From Bolinopsis microptera (taxonomy: Eukaryota > Ctenophora > Tentaculata > Lobata > Bolinopsidae): DNA of 64,000 bases. Below are positions 13,263-25,600 of this stretch, piece by piece. Within the stretch, counting starts at the first letter, position 1; every line of letters begins with the position of its first letter. The translations under genes were made by a program, and so were the position numbers. The DNA lies in contig NC_087079.1 of the NCBI RefSeq assembly GCF_026151205.1, forward strand, positions 6,606,169-6,670,168. The letters are read 5' to 3'. The notes under the pieces are model-generated. The model was not told where the DNA came from. It searched no databases and was given only the letters and a program-made list of their open reading frames with translations.

Positions 13263-14277
13263 TCAAAACATCATGTCACGCTCTACTAGCCGTCTTTGAA
13301 GCTGAGTCAGTTTCATCTCCTTCTTCTGTATCTCCTGCATAATGTGAAAGTTCTTGTCCTCAAAGCCTACAAACTCTAATACAAAGTCCAAAATATCAAT
13401 CGGATTAATCGTAGTTGTTTCTTTCTTAGTGTCTTCATCTTTGGTATTTTTATACTGTTGGCTATTTGCCATTTTATTTCCTTCTTTGGCATGCTGAGCT
13501 TTTGAAATACCTACTTTTCGAGTGAGTAATGCTTTCAGTTTATTTTGATCACTAAGAGTGTCTTCTAGTTGAAATATTGATTGTTCAATCGAACTTATCT
13601 TCAGCTTCATATTTCTGACTTTACCCTCCAACTCTCTTCTATAGTCAAGAATCTCCTTCCTAGCCACCTGATCTTCCTTCTCCCTCCACTTGTAATCCTC
13701 CATGTAGTCTCTCAAGAACTCATCAAAAGTCTTTTCATCCCTCTGAAGCATTTTCTCTGCGGTTTTAAGTTTTTTCTCCGCATTACGAGCTGTGTTCTCC
13801 AAACTCTGAATCTTGCTAATCTTGATCAGCTTTGTGTAGTGCATCCTTCCGATTATACGCTTTACTCGCAGTACATCAGAGATGTTCTCCTGGCATCTTG
13901 GCCGAGTATTTCTTTCACTTGTCTTGGCAGGACAGCTGGTTTCAGCTCTGGTTAAGCTTTTAGTTCTTGTTAAGCTGCTGCATTCTTTCACAAGTGTCTT
14001 TCCTTTTTGTCTTCTTGGGAGCAGGATTTTAGTGTTGCGTTCCTTTGTTACATCTTCTGATTCATCTGGACCTGGGAGAAGTATTGAGTGAATACGGTCG
14101 ATAAAGACCCATGATGCTGTCCAGAAAAACAAAATGATTGCTGTTGTAAAAGACTTGATTAACAAAATGGATCAGAATCTTTTACATACCATTTTGATCC
14201 CTCCATATGAATGACTTGGGCTTCTTTTGCTTTCCTTTCTCAGAAATGACCATATCTTGCAGTCGGTTAACATCCAT
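13263..14277 (-). CDS. CFAP100: CFAP100/CCDC37-like coiled-coil protein (DUF4200-type), two exons
   Basis: Exons 14190-14277 and 13263-14116 join in phase and give 313 residues starting MDVNRLQDMVISEKG. The middle is a long coiled coil: KKLKTAEKMLQRDEKTFDEF, then a stretch with ARKEILDYRRELEGKVRNMK and SIEQSIFQLEDTL. This pattern (AE..L.RDE..FDEFL) matches the DUF4200 domain of CFAP100/CCDC37, CCDC38 and CFAP73, which act in the modifier-of-inner-arm complex of motile cilia. The C-terminal motif (DILDFVLEFVGFEDKNFHIM) also fits the family. It is about half the length of human CFAP100, so it may be a short paralogue or lack the disordered ends. Assignment to CFAP100 over CCDC38 or CFAP73 is uncertain. 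Confidence 0.65.
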
Positions 14278-14956
14278 AAAATACTAAATATATATCTACA
14301 AACAAGAAATATTCACACAAGAATATTATAAGCAAGTGTTTATCAGAATTTCTTATCGGTAAGCCGATACGACGGAGCTGTCATAAGCGTCAAAGCGTTC
14401 GAATTCGATTGAACAGATAGAAAACAGCTGTGTGCACATATCTCTTATCAAGTCAATATCATGCTTGTGAATAGCCTGAAGTTGTAATTAATCACATCAC
14501 CACCGGAGTGTTGGGAGAAAATGAAATTGTTAGCATACTTAACATACTTAGCTGCAGCATACTTATGATGCTTTTAATTTGTTGAGTGGCCTTTCTCTTA
14601 CAGATCTAACAATCCAGCTTATTGTATGGATGAGTATAATATATAAGCGATCTGGATATTGAAAGTACTTGATAGACAACTGTGAGGAGTCAATTTGAAA
14701 ACGAATATGTGAAGGAATATCAATGAAACGATGTAGTTGTTATACAAAGATATATAATATGAACTATAAATGAATGGTATCGACTGCTCCGTTTTGCAGA
14801 AGCAAACTGGTGCGTATTCTGAAAGTTTCATCAGTCACCACTCAATTCATCTCACCTATATTATAGTAACCTATATATAGTAAGTATCAAGTAAGTAAGT
14901 ATATTATGTGCAGATCCGTTATATCAGCATGCGTTATACCCTGATTTTTCAGCATG
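14278..14956. other. Intergenic spacer
   Basis: AT-rich sequence between the start of the CFAP100-like gene and the minisatellite behind the GPCR. No exon with splice support or recognised domain is visible. The part near 14280-14480 should contain the promoter of the CFAP100-like gene. Confidence 0.4.
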
Positions 14957-15213
14957 GTCCCAGTTTGCTCAGTGCTCTCACAAGGTTACAAGTTAGTTCC
15001 AGTTTGCTCAGTGCTCCCAACTGATCACAACTATCTCCCAGTTTGCTCAGTGCTCCCACCTGATTATAAGTCTGCCCCAGTTTGCTCAGTGCTCCCACCT
15101 GATTATAAGTCTGTCCCAGTTTGCCACCTGATTATAAGTCTGTCCCAGTTTGCTCAGTGCTCCCACCTGATTATAAGTCTGTCCCAGTTTGCTCAGTACT
15201 CCCAACTGTTCCA
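14957..15213. repeat. 39-bp minisatellite overlapping the 3' end of the GPCR gene
   Basis: About seven copies of a unit beginning CCAGTTTGCTCAGTGCTCCC, one of them internally shortened (near 15117-15145). The right-most units lie inside the GPCR coding sequence on the opposite strand; one unit supplies its last residues and its stop codon. Confidence 0.9.
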
Positions 15214-16970
15214 CCGCTCTCACTCACCCTCAGACTCCTCACACTGAACCGTATAGCACGTCTAATAAAGGATCTGAACCTGGTACTATGTAGGGTGTAG
15301 ATAACAGGGTTACAGGCTACATTCAGGTAGTAGATCTCTGACTGGAACAAGGAAAACCAGCGGGGTAGTTGGGTTTGGTAGAAAGTGGATATGAGGTTCT
15401 GCACAATGAGTGGCATGATGGAGAGGATGAAGAGCCAGGATACCCCAGATACCATCAATACTGCCTTCCTTGTCACGTTGAAGTTGGTGGCGGATAAAGA
15501 TTTGGTGATTTTGTTGATGACTTCTCTGGAGCGGGATAGGTCCCTCGTTGCTGGTCCTAGAGAACTTCCAGGGTTGGGAAAGAATACGTTGAGGTGGGGG
15601 GAAAGTCTGTTAGTGGAGTCAACTCTGGATGGCCCTGCCTTCTCGTCATCTTGCACTATTAAGTGATCTCTTGACTTCTGGTGGGATAACTCTTGGGAAG
15701 CCAGGAGGTTCTCGCGGGATATGGTGACCTTTATAGCCTTTGGAGATCTGAATTTCATTCTACCCTTTGGTGTTAAAGCTGCTATAGATCCTCCTCTAGA
15801 TTTTAATTCTGTCGGGCTGTCCATAATTTCTGACTGGTTTTGTTGCCTTGAAGCAAAGGTATTTCCTGAGTTTTGTCTCATCATCCTTTTACGAGAGTTT
15901 TCCCTTGATATTGAACTGGGCGTACACTTTTCTGCGACGGGACTCTGCACTGAAATTTTAGACTTCCCAGAGTTTTCTCGCGAGAAAATTTGTTCATCAT
16001 TCCCAGAATTATCTCTTGAATTGGTTTGTGACTTTGAAGAAACTTCTGTAGAACGTTTAGAACTTAGAGGCGAGCTTAATGAAGCAATAAAATCATTATT
16101 CGGAGGAACAGTTACCTCTTCTCTGTCCACAGCCCCTCGTGATCTTGATACTTCTCGATACTTCTTACTGTTATGACGCGAGACTATTGACAATAACGCC
16201 AGGTTCGCAATGATGATAGTGACCAGGGCAGGCAGGGCTACCACCAAAAACGCCATAGTGATAGCGTTAGCTTCCCTATGATCACTTTCCTTGTGACTAC
16301 ACTTACAGGAGAAGGTATCCGGATGGTACACAGCATACTGGCCTAACAACAGGATACACACCAACACAAAACAGACGGCTATAAACCAGATAACAGCCAC
16401 CAGAGCCACCACAGTGGACCTGGGGACTGGTCTCTGTCTGTGGTGGAGTGGGTAGACCAGAGTGTAGACTTTGTGGCAGGATATAACAGTTAGGATGAGC
16501 AGCTCCACTAGAGCGGGAACGTACACCACCAGCCCTGCAAGGAAACACACCGCCTCCCCCAGCACCCAACCTCCCACCACGGTGGAGATGGTAGTGGGTA
16601 ACCAGCTCAGGAGGGCTATCAGGAAATCAGCTACCACTAGGTTCTGGAGGAGTATTATTGAGGTTTTGTCCATGTCTATGGCTCGGTACTTGATGGAACT
16701 GACTAGAACGAGGCCGTTACCCAGGAATGCGAATAACACTCCCACAATGTTGTAGACAGCTAGTAGGATTATTACTGTAGTAGGGTAGCTGGTGAGAGGG
16801 CCGGTGGTGATTGTTAGCTGTTCGTTTACATCGGTCATGTCTGAACAATTGGATTTAAAGGTTTCAATCATGTTCATATAAAATTGATAACAAATTAGTT
16901 TGTTGTTGGGTGGAAAACATAAAAATCGCAGCAGCACAGAAAGCTGACATTTTATTAATAATTTTAACAC
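15171..16970 (-). CDS. Class A (rhodopsin-type) G-protein-coupled receptor, intronless
   Basis: A single 599-codon frame. Residues about 64-92 are TM1 with the GN motif (N85), TM2 has LVVAD (D115), C142 begins TM3, and TM7 ends in NPVIY. TM6 lacks the usual CWxP and has SIMP. At the DRY position (after TM3, residues 166-168) the sequence is HKV, within SCHKVYTLVYPL. Intracellular loop 3 is very long (about 200 residues) and rich in Ser, Arg and basic patches, suggesting heavy phosphorylation. The true start may be a later Met (around residue 32 or 34), since the first 30 residues are hydrophobic and Cys-rich; N41 is a potential glycosylation site. The C-terminus (GSTEQTGTDL) comes from a minisatellite unit. 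The ligand cannot be named from sequence. Confidence 0.85.
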   Translation of the reverse strand: MLKLLIKCQLSVLLRFLCFPPNNKLICYQFYMNMIETFKSNCSDMTDVNEQLTITTGPLTSYPTTVIILLAVYNIVGVLFAFLGNGLVLVSSIKYRAIDMDKTSIILLQNLVVADFLIALLSWLPTTISTVVGGWVLGEAVCFLAGLVVYVPALVELLILTVISCHKVYTLVYPLHHRQRPVPRSTVVALVAVIWFIAVCFVLVCILLLGQYAVYHPDTFSCKCSHKESDHREANAITMAFLVVALPALVTIIIANLALLSIVSRHNSKKYREVSRSRGAVDREEVTVPPNNDFIASLSSPLSSKRSTEVSSKSQTNSRDNSGNDEQIFSRENSGKSKISVQSPVAEKCTPSSISRENSRKRMMRQNSGNTFASRQQNQSEIMDSPTELKSRGGSIAALTPKGRMKFRSPKAIKVTISRENLLASQELSHQKSRDHLIVQDDEKAGPSRVDSTNRLSPHLNVFFPNPGSSLGPATRDLSRSREVINKITKSLSATNFNVTRKAVLMVSGVSWLFILSIMPLIVQNLISTFYQTQLPRWFSLFQSEIYYLNVACNPVIYTLHSTRFRSFIRRAIRFSVRSLRVSESGGTVGSTEQTGTDL

Positions 16971-19693
16971 CCAGCTTGTCTAACTCAAAGCTATCAAAAG
17001 TAAAACTGTTACCATACTAAAAAACACTGCCCTATTAATCATCTTGTTAAGCGGCCAATACACACCAGCAACAATAGGAGCCTATAACCACATACTCATA
17101 ATTCACATATAGTAATAAAATTATGCCCCCGTCACATTACACAAGGAGGTGGTGTTATAATCATAAATAAAGGGTTACAAAAGGTATGGCACCGCATGTA
17201 TTAGCTTCAATACAATTACAGTTACGAACAATTTTATAATTCCAGACGCCAGACAGATGTCACTTGCGGGTTGATTATGTCACTGAGCCCCGGCCCTAAC
17301 CACTCTCCTCCGTCGCCAATATCTAACGGTGTCTATATCTTATAGTATTAGCAAATCTTTAGTTGTACCATGTTATAGTATCTGGGAGCGGGAAAAATGG
17401 GAGGCCGAAGGATTTTGGTGAAAATCAGCCGCCACGAAAACTGATACCGTATTGGTATGTCGGTATGAGCCACGGTGCCGCCGGTTTCCTGATACTGGAT
17501 CGCGATCTATGGACTAATATCTAACTCTGAGGGCGGTATCAGCAAATCCTTAGTTTTACGATGCCATAGCATCTGGTAGCGGGAAAGGAGAGAGACCGGA
17601 GAAGAATTACGGTGAAAATCAGCTGCCACGAAAACTGATACGATGTCGATAGCAAACTAGTAGAGGAATACATCAATAATAATATTAACTGTACGTGGCC
17701 AACAGCTTGTCAAGTGGTAGTCAATTTACAATTACTGTCAACCTCAGATCCTAATTACTAATTATGTGAGGAGAACACACACATTAGCGTATTAGGACGA
17801 CACCAATTAACCAAATTAACTAGATAGTTCCGTGGAACTACACTGCCAAACAATCACTCAGTGCACAGTGTTAGAGTCACATCCTCTATGTATATTGTTT
17901 ATGAGGAGTAAGGACGGCCAAGAAAGATCATTGAACTGTAAAACATGGCCCAATGTTTATGTTAACCGGTTGCCAGCAGTTCTTTAATTAATAATACAAT
18001 TAATATTGGTTCAATAATCGATAACCAATATCAATTCCCGATATAGCTATGATCATATCTGATATCAGGTGATATAAAGTTCCCAATGGCAGTGATCATG
18101 GAATTGTATAACTACAACAGAATCATGGAATTGCTATAGATATGTTCTCAGCTGCGTCGATTGTTCGTGTACCTTTCGGAAAGGGCTTATGGTAAAAAGA
18201 TGATTTGATAGATACCTTCTTATACAATATTTTAATTTTGGTATCAACAAAATTAATATGGAATTTCAAATGCAGCTGTTAAGTGTTAAGGATATATTTT
18301 GTAAATTATGACAAAATGACATAAATCCCGGATCACACAAGAGTGGAGATATAACATGCTGCTATCATTTCAGGACTTAATACTACTGTGAGTGAACAAT
18401 GCGAGCAATCTGAAATCCAACAATCATGTAACCGTCCCACTAATTGTCTAGCGGTTATAACCGAGTCTTTAAGTTTAACGTTTAAATCACTTCCACACCA
18501 TGTTTTCAGTCGAGGAAGTATAGCTAGGATCACGGAATGCTCTTCCATATTTAAATGGTGGAAGTGCTATCGGGAGAGGACCGGAGCATCAAGCTGCATT
18601 CTCTTAGAAAATAAACTATTTCGTTTATTAATTAATTCTTTAACAAAACACGTTTCATTACAGTTTATCTGAGCTTCAACTTTCTTTTGAAGTTTTAAGG
18701 GGATTGTGAAACATTATGATAAGCAGCAATATTCCCGAAGCTGGCCCATTATAACGTATATTTTACAGATGAGCAATGTCAACAATTAAATAATGCTAAT
18801 AAATTAACTGAAGTTCTTAGAACTAAGTTTTAAAACTTTCAATAATAGTTGATAATTGATATCAAACAAAAAAGTAGGAATCATACATTTTCAAAAGTAT
18901 ATCTAAACTCTTCAAAAGTTAACGTATAATTGTATCAAATAATACGGTATCAAAAGTCATTAGAAGTATTATTTTAATGCCGTTTTTAATTTTAATGCAG
19001 TTATTGACCTCAACACCTGCTAGTCTGGGGACTGGGATTACATTGGCAACGCACCAGCCTATCATTATGCTCATCGTCTACCAGACAGATATTAATTACA
19101 TTGGACATTTATAATTTCGGAGCCACTTGTTTCCGCCATGCAAAAGTTCGAGTTTCCATATATTAGTATAATTATAAAACATAATTTCAAACAGTTTATC
19201 CAGCATTATATTTATAACACAATCAATCATAAAGTTATAAAAACGTAGAATACTCTCGAAAGGGTGTAAATTATTTTAATTGATCGTGTGTAAGCTTTTT
19301 AGATGAAATACCAAAACAGGAATATTATGTCATGTGCGAACGTTGGTCCCACAAAAGCAAAATAGAAAATTACATTATTGCAAATAAATTAAACTGTCCA
19401 GTGTCCAGGACCTAAAATGGGTAATTGTAAAAAGGTTAATATATTTGGGGGTTTATCTATTCTAAAGGTTGTCATCGTTTATTCCCATTCGAGATGATAC
19501 ATTCGAATCATAAACGATCCTTCAGGCGACATTAATTCTACTCATTATGAATAAGAGTCATTAAGGGTCATTGTCTGTCAACAAATAGGTACAATTGTTA
19601 TACTGACCGGCTGTGCTACAGTTACAGTCGCTAACAGCCGGTAAATAGCTGGTCCGCATTGTACCTATTTGCCTTGTGTGTCTTTATGTCTCT
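16971..19693. other. Intergenic region without a recognised gene
   Basis: No exon is supported on either strand. It holds a diverged direct repeat (17320-17640, separate entry) and a small inverted repeat around 18485-18560 built on CACTTCCACC. The remainder is AT-rich, low-similarity sequence. The right end is downstream of the lectin/VWC gene and the left end is upstream of the GPCR. Confidence 0.5.
17320..17644. repeat. Diverged direct repeat, two copies
   Basis: About 125 bp at 17320-17446 recurs at 17517-17644. Shared blocks include ATCTAAC, AGCAAATC, a TATAGTATCTGG / CATAGCATCTGG pair, AGCGGGAAA, GGTGAAAATCAGC and GCCACGAAAACTGATAC. Copies are roughly 75-80% alike. No coding potential is evident; it may be an old duplicated element. 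Confidence 0.6.
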
Positions 19694-22600
19694 TTATGCG
19701 TCATCGCATATGAATTTCAGGATCCTCTCTCTAATCTTTGTCCCAATCCTCGTGGTAAGATCTAGATCACATTTGCACACCTTCCTTCCAATTTGTATCA
19801 TAGAGCCGAATGCGTACCTTCTTTGCTCACCTGATAGCATTTTTTTAAAGGTTGGTAATTTAAAAAAAAAACAGATCGTTGCGAAAAAATTTCCATTTTT
19901 TTATTTAAACTTCTACAAAAATCAATAGCATCAGCTGAAATTTTCTCACCCTCAAGTTTGCAGCCCTCATTGGCTCCGGTATCCATACCACAATTGTTCT
20001 CAGTGCAAGTCATGGTACCATCTACACATTGACAAACGTTACACTCTACTTGTAGCTGGGTTCCATGTGGCACCTCACGGTACTGGAGAAGAAGCAATGT
20101 GAGCATATCTTATATCTATAGTCTATGTATATTTCTACCAGCTGGATTTTGCACTCCCATATATTACTTTAGTCAAGGTGCGCTGATGACTCACATTGCA
20201 GTCAAATGACACTTATTTTTAGGTACGTCTCGACCTAACAACTATCGCGCGATTTACTCGTGGTTTAATTGGCATCCATACCTGGAAAGTACAAGGCCTG
20301 CCAGGGACCAGACATTTGTTGTTAGTGCACGTTATAGTGCCACCACGCATGCACATGCACATGTTACAATCATCCTTGAACTTCTGAAAGAGTGTGTAGC
20401 TTGCTCCGTTGTGGGAACAGTCCGACCCCGGCCTTGACCGGGGAATCTCAATTTCGGCATCTGAACATGTGCTTCCCTGGGAATTTTGCAATTATTAGTG
20501 TGCGAATCCATTCGTATATGTTCATTTTCCCCACTTTATTACTTAAAATTCACGTTCTAACGAGTATAAAATGCGTGTCGAACTGCAGGACGTGGATCGG
20601 CACCTGACACGAGATCTCCCCGTCATTCTGACATGTGCAAGTCTGACAATCGTCCCTGAAAGATATTCCCAGCGGGAGAGTTCTCCCCCTAAACGTGCAG
20701 GAAGTAGCACTTCCACACGTGCTGCTATCACACACAGGGCGACCACTCTCGTGACACGTGCACGTTTTACAACCGTGGTCGAAGGTTTCTCCGACGTTGT
20801 AGGTTACTCCACCAAACCAGCGACATTGGACAGCAGGTACTGGATCTGAAATATGATGTATTTATGATTGATTTCGAGCTAACTAAAGTTTATTTATTAA
20901 ACCTTTGGAACGGTCATTGATTGTTAGGCATTGATGGTTCATGGTGAATTTAACAGACTGTTTATGATTATCTGACCTGGCTTGGGTTCCAGGCAGGTTT
21001 TAGTGGTACAGAAGTGTTTACCCTGACTGAGACAGGTACAGGTATTACACTGGTTCCTCCACTGTTGGTACTGCTGGTACTTGTTACCCTCACCATCCCT
21101 GCAGTATACTTCCTCACTCTCTGGGTGGGATAACAGAGGTTATCTTGTGTTATAAATCCTGATGTGACTTGTATTTCAGACACTACCATAATTAGAAGCT
21201 TGCCATAAAATCACAATTTCATTCCCAAACCTTACCACATGTTTTCTTGGTACATCTGACTCGTCCTGCAACACATATACAAGTGTTGCAGTCGTCTTTA
21301 AACCTGTCCCCGTTCTCATAGCTCTCTCCTTCATGCGAACAAGGGGGAATGATAACTTCTTTCGTTCCAAATGGCCACTCTTTCAGCACAATGGGGTCTT
21401 TTTTGAAGTTGGCTGCTTTCATGGCCATTTGTGCAGCTGTGGGTGTCGGAGGTCTTTCTGGAATAAAGCTGGGGTGGATGGTTGAATTCTTTGTTATAAT
21501 CAGAGAAAATAAAACTACAAGTTTTTGCAGCCATTAGATTTACTATCACATCATTTCAAAGCCTTGGCTCCTTTCCTGAGAGCCGCATTACCTATATAAT
21601 GAATGGTTGCGACGTCCTTTGTAGCTCCGTACTTGTTGCTGGCTAGACAAGCGAACCTGCCAGCAGCAGCAGCACCGTCTATCATGACTATCTCCTCGAC
21701 CTCCACCTCATGGAGACCCTCCTCGGCAGACCTGGCAGGTTGAGTGTGTTGTTCAGTGGACTCCTTGAAAAACACGAGAGGATGAAAATTAATTTATTGT
21801 TTAGTAATCAGTGGGGACTTTTTAGGTTAACAAGTGACAGAAAAGGTAAGTATTTAAATGTTAAAGGCCCCTACTTAAATGTCTGATTAAATAATTCTCA
21901 CTGTTTCACAGTAGGAAAGGTATTAGCACCATCCTTTAGCTTCACGATGACCACCTCAGGTTTTGGGGACCCTGTAGCGATACATCTCATTTTCTGAGCA
22001 TATCTGTTACCCAGTGAAAGGTTTTCTATTCCCAATCTTATCAATGGAGGCATCCTGACTGAGGTTATATGGAATTTAGAATATAATCTTAGGGGAATGA
22101 TAAGTGTTATAAGAAATCCACTAGTTTTGGAAATAACAAAGAATGATCAAAATCATGACGTCTTTTTACTTTTTCCTCCAGATGAAGTAGGGTTGATGTT
22201 AGTGTTCTCCTCTGAGATAACCCCTATATTAGCTACACTTGTTGTTACTCCGTTGACGTTCCACACATAGCAAGTAATCTGTAACCGTAATAAAAATAAG
22301 GGAGGTCAATAATTCTATTCATTAATAAGCACCTTCCTCAGTACATCATGAAACAGCCTTTAACTGCACATCTCAACATAAATGTGTACTGTGATTGGCA
22401 ACTGAGAAAAAGCAGTAACAAATACAAAATTTATTTTTTCATCGCCCAAACACACTGAACCTACTACAGACGGAGTAACACCCGGTTTAGCTGTGTAAAC
22501 TTTTGTAGCAGTCCTCAGACCTAGCTGTCCTGTTGATGCAGTTGATGACAGGTCAGGTTCAAATGCCTCGTCTGTTATCTTTATTTCAGGTAATGGCTCC

Positions 22601-25600
22601 CCTATTGCTGAACACTTCAAGGTAAACTGAAGAAGTTGGTGGTGGATAATCTACCCTTGTCATTGAAATTTAAGATAAATTTAAGCATTTTCCTATATAC
22701 AGACTGAGGACTCACTTCCTCAACATCATAAATAACCAGACTCCATTGGTAGTGCATTCAGGCAAGCAGCTTTGGAACTCTAACCTGTTCTCCTTCAGGG
22801 AGCTTCCTGTTTGAAAGTCCTTGAACAATAACAGGAGTGTACCTTCTACCAGGACATTCTGCTTTGCAGAACCCGTGGAGAAGATAGGGCTTCTCTGGGG
22901 GACATTTGCACCTGGCCGTGCATCTGAGGTGGGGGGATGCTTTGTTTTTTTGGTGTTTTTTGTACAAAACGATGAATTGTAAAATATAAATTTTTTAACG
23001 GGATCTTTTATTGAAGGAAACAGCACGGAACATTCTTTGTAACTATAAGAATCTGCCTTACTTTCTCTGACAAGCGTCTCCGACGTCATCACATGTTTTA
23101 TCACACCCAGTAGTTCCTTCCTCGTCACATGTTACCCATCTGAACCCTTTGTCCAGAAAATTTGGGGGACACTCTGGAAAGTGTAGGGTTAGCTTATACG
23201 GGGTTAATATCTGTTGTTTCCATTGACAAACTCATGTCGAACTCCATATCCATGGATTGATAATGAAGTACGTGACAATATTTTGTTTTAGATTCACAAA
23301 AACAAGCTGCACATCACCATTCACCTTGTTGTACTCTGTAACCAGTTTCGTCAGCTGTTCCGGTGGACGTGTCTAAAACTGTATGAGAATGGTTAAACTG
23401 TGTTTACGAGGTTTTTTAGATCATTTTAATCATGGTTACTGATAGACAAATATCATGTGATCTTGATGAGTTACAGAAATGTTGCAATCTTACGATCACA
23501 TGATGAGCACTGAAGGTTGAACTGGCCCGCTGATCGAACACAAGTGCAGTGCTGGCACCCTATGTTAACTGTCTTCCCCTCTGTAAGGATGTTATCCTCG
23601 TACTCACAACCTGCAACAATGGAAATGGTTACTGGTTACTGGTTACTGGTTACTGGTTACTGGTTACTGGTTACTGGTTACTGGTTACTGGTTACTGGTT
23701 ACTGGTTACTGGTTACTGGTTACTGGTTACTGGTTACTGGTTACTGGTTACTGGTTACTGGTTACTGGTTACTGGTTACTGGTTACTGGTTACTGGTTAC
23801 TGGTTACTGGTTACTGGTTACTGGTTACTGGTTACTGGTTACTGGTTACTGGTTACTGGTTAGTAAATAGTAGCTAGTGGCTGTTCATAATTCATATCAG
23901 GACATCAAGTTTTTTATAAACTAAAGTCATTATAACATCTACACACGTTAAAATTAACGAAATTCATCACATCTTACCAGTAATAGCGGGAGAGGTATCA
24001 CAGCTAGAATCCTGCTTACAGGAGGTCTGACCTCTGGTGCACGTGCACTTAACACAATCTCCCACCGACACTACTTCTCCTTCTCCCATTTTCATCCCGT
24101 TCCTTTCACAGTAAACTGCAATAATTGACGTTGTAAGAAATCTTATCTTATTTTATTCCATGTCACCAGAATGCCAGACATCAGGCTTCCTAAGTACCTG
24201 CTTAACTGGACTCCTGCGTATGGGAGAAGATTTAGGGCTAGGGGTCGTCTATAAGAAAGAACAGAATGAAATGTTTGCTGGAAGATGCTGCCGCGTTTTC
24301 AGGACAATTTTTGAAAAGATGTCAGAAGTGGGATTTGAACCCACGCCCACATTCGTGGACCAGGATGCTCCATCATACGACGGCAAGAGATTCTTGAGTC
24401 TAGCGCCTTAGACCACTCGGCCATCCTGACATGTTATATAAAAAGAAGAAGTGCTACTTATATCCACTTATCTCAGCTTATGTTCACCTCTACTCTTTCG
24501 AAATGCAAAAGTAGAAATGACATTCTGATATAGGATAGGCTGCAAAACCTTACCATTAGTATATTTTATAAAGCCTCATATTTCAAAATGTGTTGTCATC
24601 AATAACTCATCATCAAGTTAGAAATCACAAAGTTACTTGGGTTACAAACGCAAGTTGAACCCATGTCAGAAAAATCAATAATTATAAATTGCCATTTTTT
24701 GCAAATTAGCTCCCAGACCACTCACCCATTCCAGTATAAACTATTATGAAAATTAGCATAATTAATTCATGAAATGTCAGCTCACATATTCGAGGAGGCA
24801 AAGTTATAAAAATCAAACTGGAGTTTGAATTTATATCATACTGTAGGATGATGAAGCTTACTTATATTTGAGAGGACTGAATACTGATGAGCAAGAGTGT
24901 AATTAAAATGTTATCAATGTTATATTTTGTCGTGTATCGTCATCAGAGATCTTATTTGATTGTGCAAATCATTGATCCACCTTTAAATGATGACTCATGA
25001 TAGAATTTGATTGTAATTCGCACAGTTCATCAAACAGTTTTTGAAAAGATGTCAGAAGTGGGATTTGAACCCACGCCCACATTCGTGGACCAGAATGCTC
25101 CGTCATACGACGGCAAGAGATTCTTGAGTCTGGCGCCTTAGACCACTCGGCCATCCTGACTGTTACATAAAATGAAATATAATAACTGGTCTCTGTCTAC
25201 TTCAACCTATGTTCAACTCTTTCATATTACAAAAGTAGAATCGACTTTGTGGTATCGGAGAAGTGCAAAATAATCTAACAATTGATAAATATCATAGCAG
25301 TCGCCCATATTCAATATCATTTATTATGTGTTATAATCATCAAGTTAGGAATAACAGGGTTGATAAGGATGATACCAGCGCGATTGGAACCGACTTCAGA
25401 CTAATAAAATAACGGTGATAGCAGTTTTTAGACCCTTTACTAAACACCATCCAAGCATAGAAAATAAAAAAAATAAACATAAATTAGAAAAAAGACAGCT
25501 TACCCCTCTCCAGTTCAACACAGAGTGTAACCCTCTCTGCTGCTGAGTACTCCGTCTTCCACTTGCCAGTAGCTGAGTCCATGTGCACGTAGCCCGGTTT

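Noticed and set aside
18333-18672. Open frames on both strands
   Set aside because: They overlap a small inverted repeat, lack splice or domain support, and contradict each other.
23517-23870. GYWLLVT-repeat proteins in two frames
   Set aside because: Translation of the 7-bp TGGTTAC microsatellite inside an intron of the minus-strand gene.
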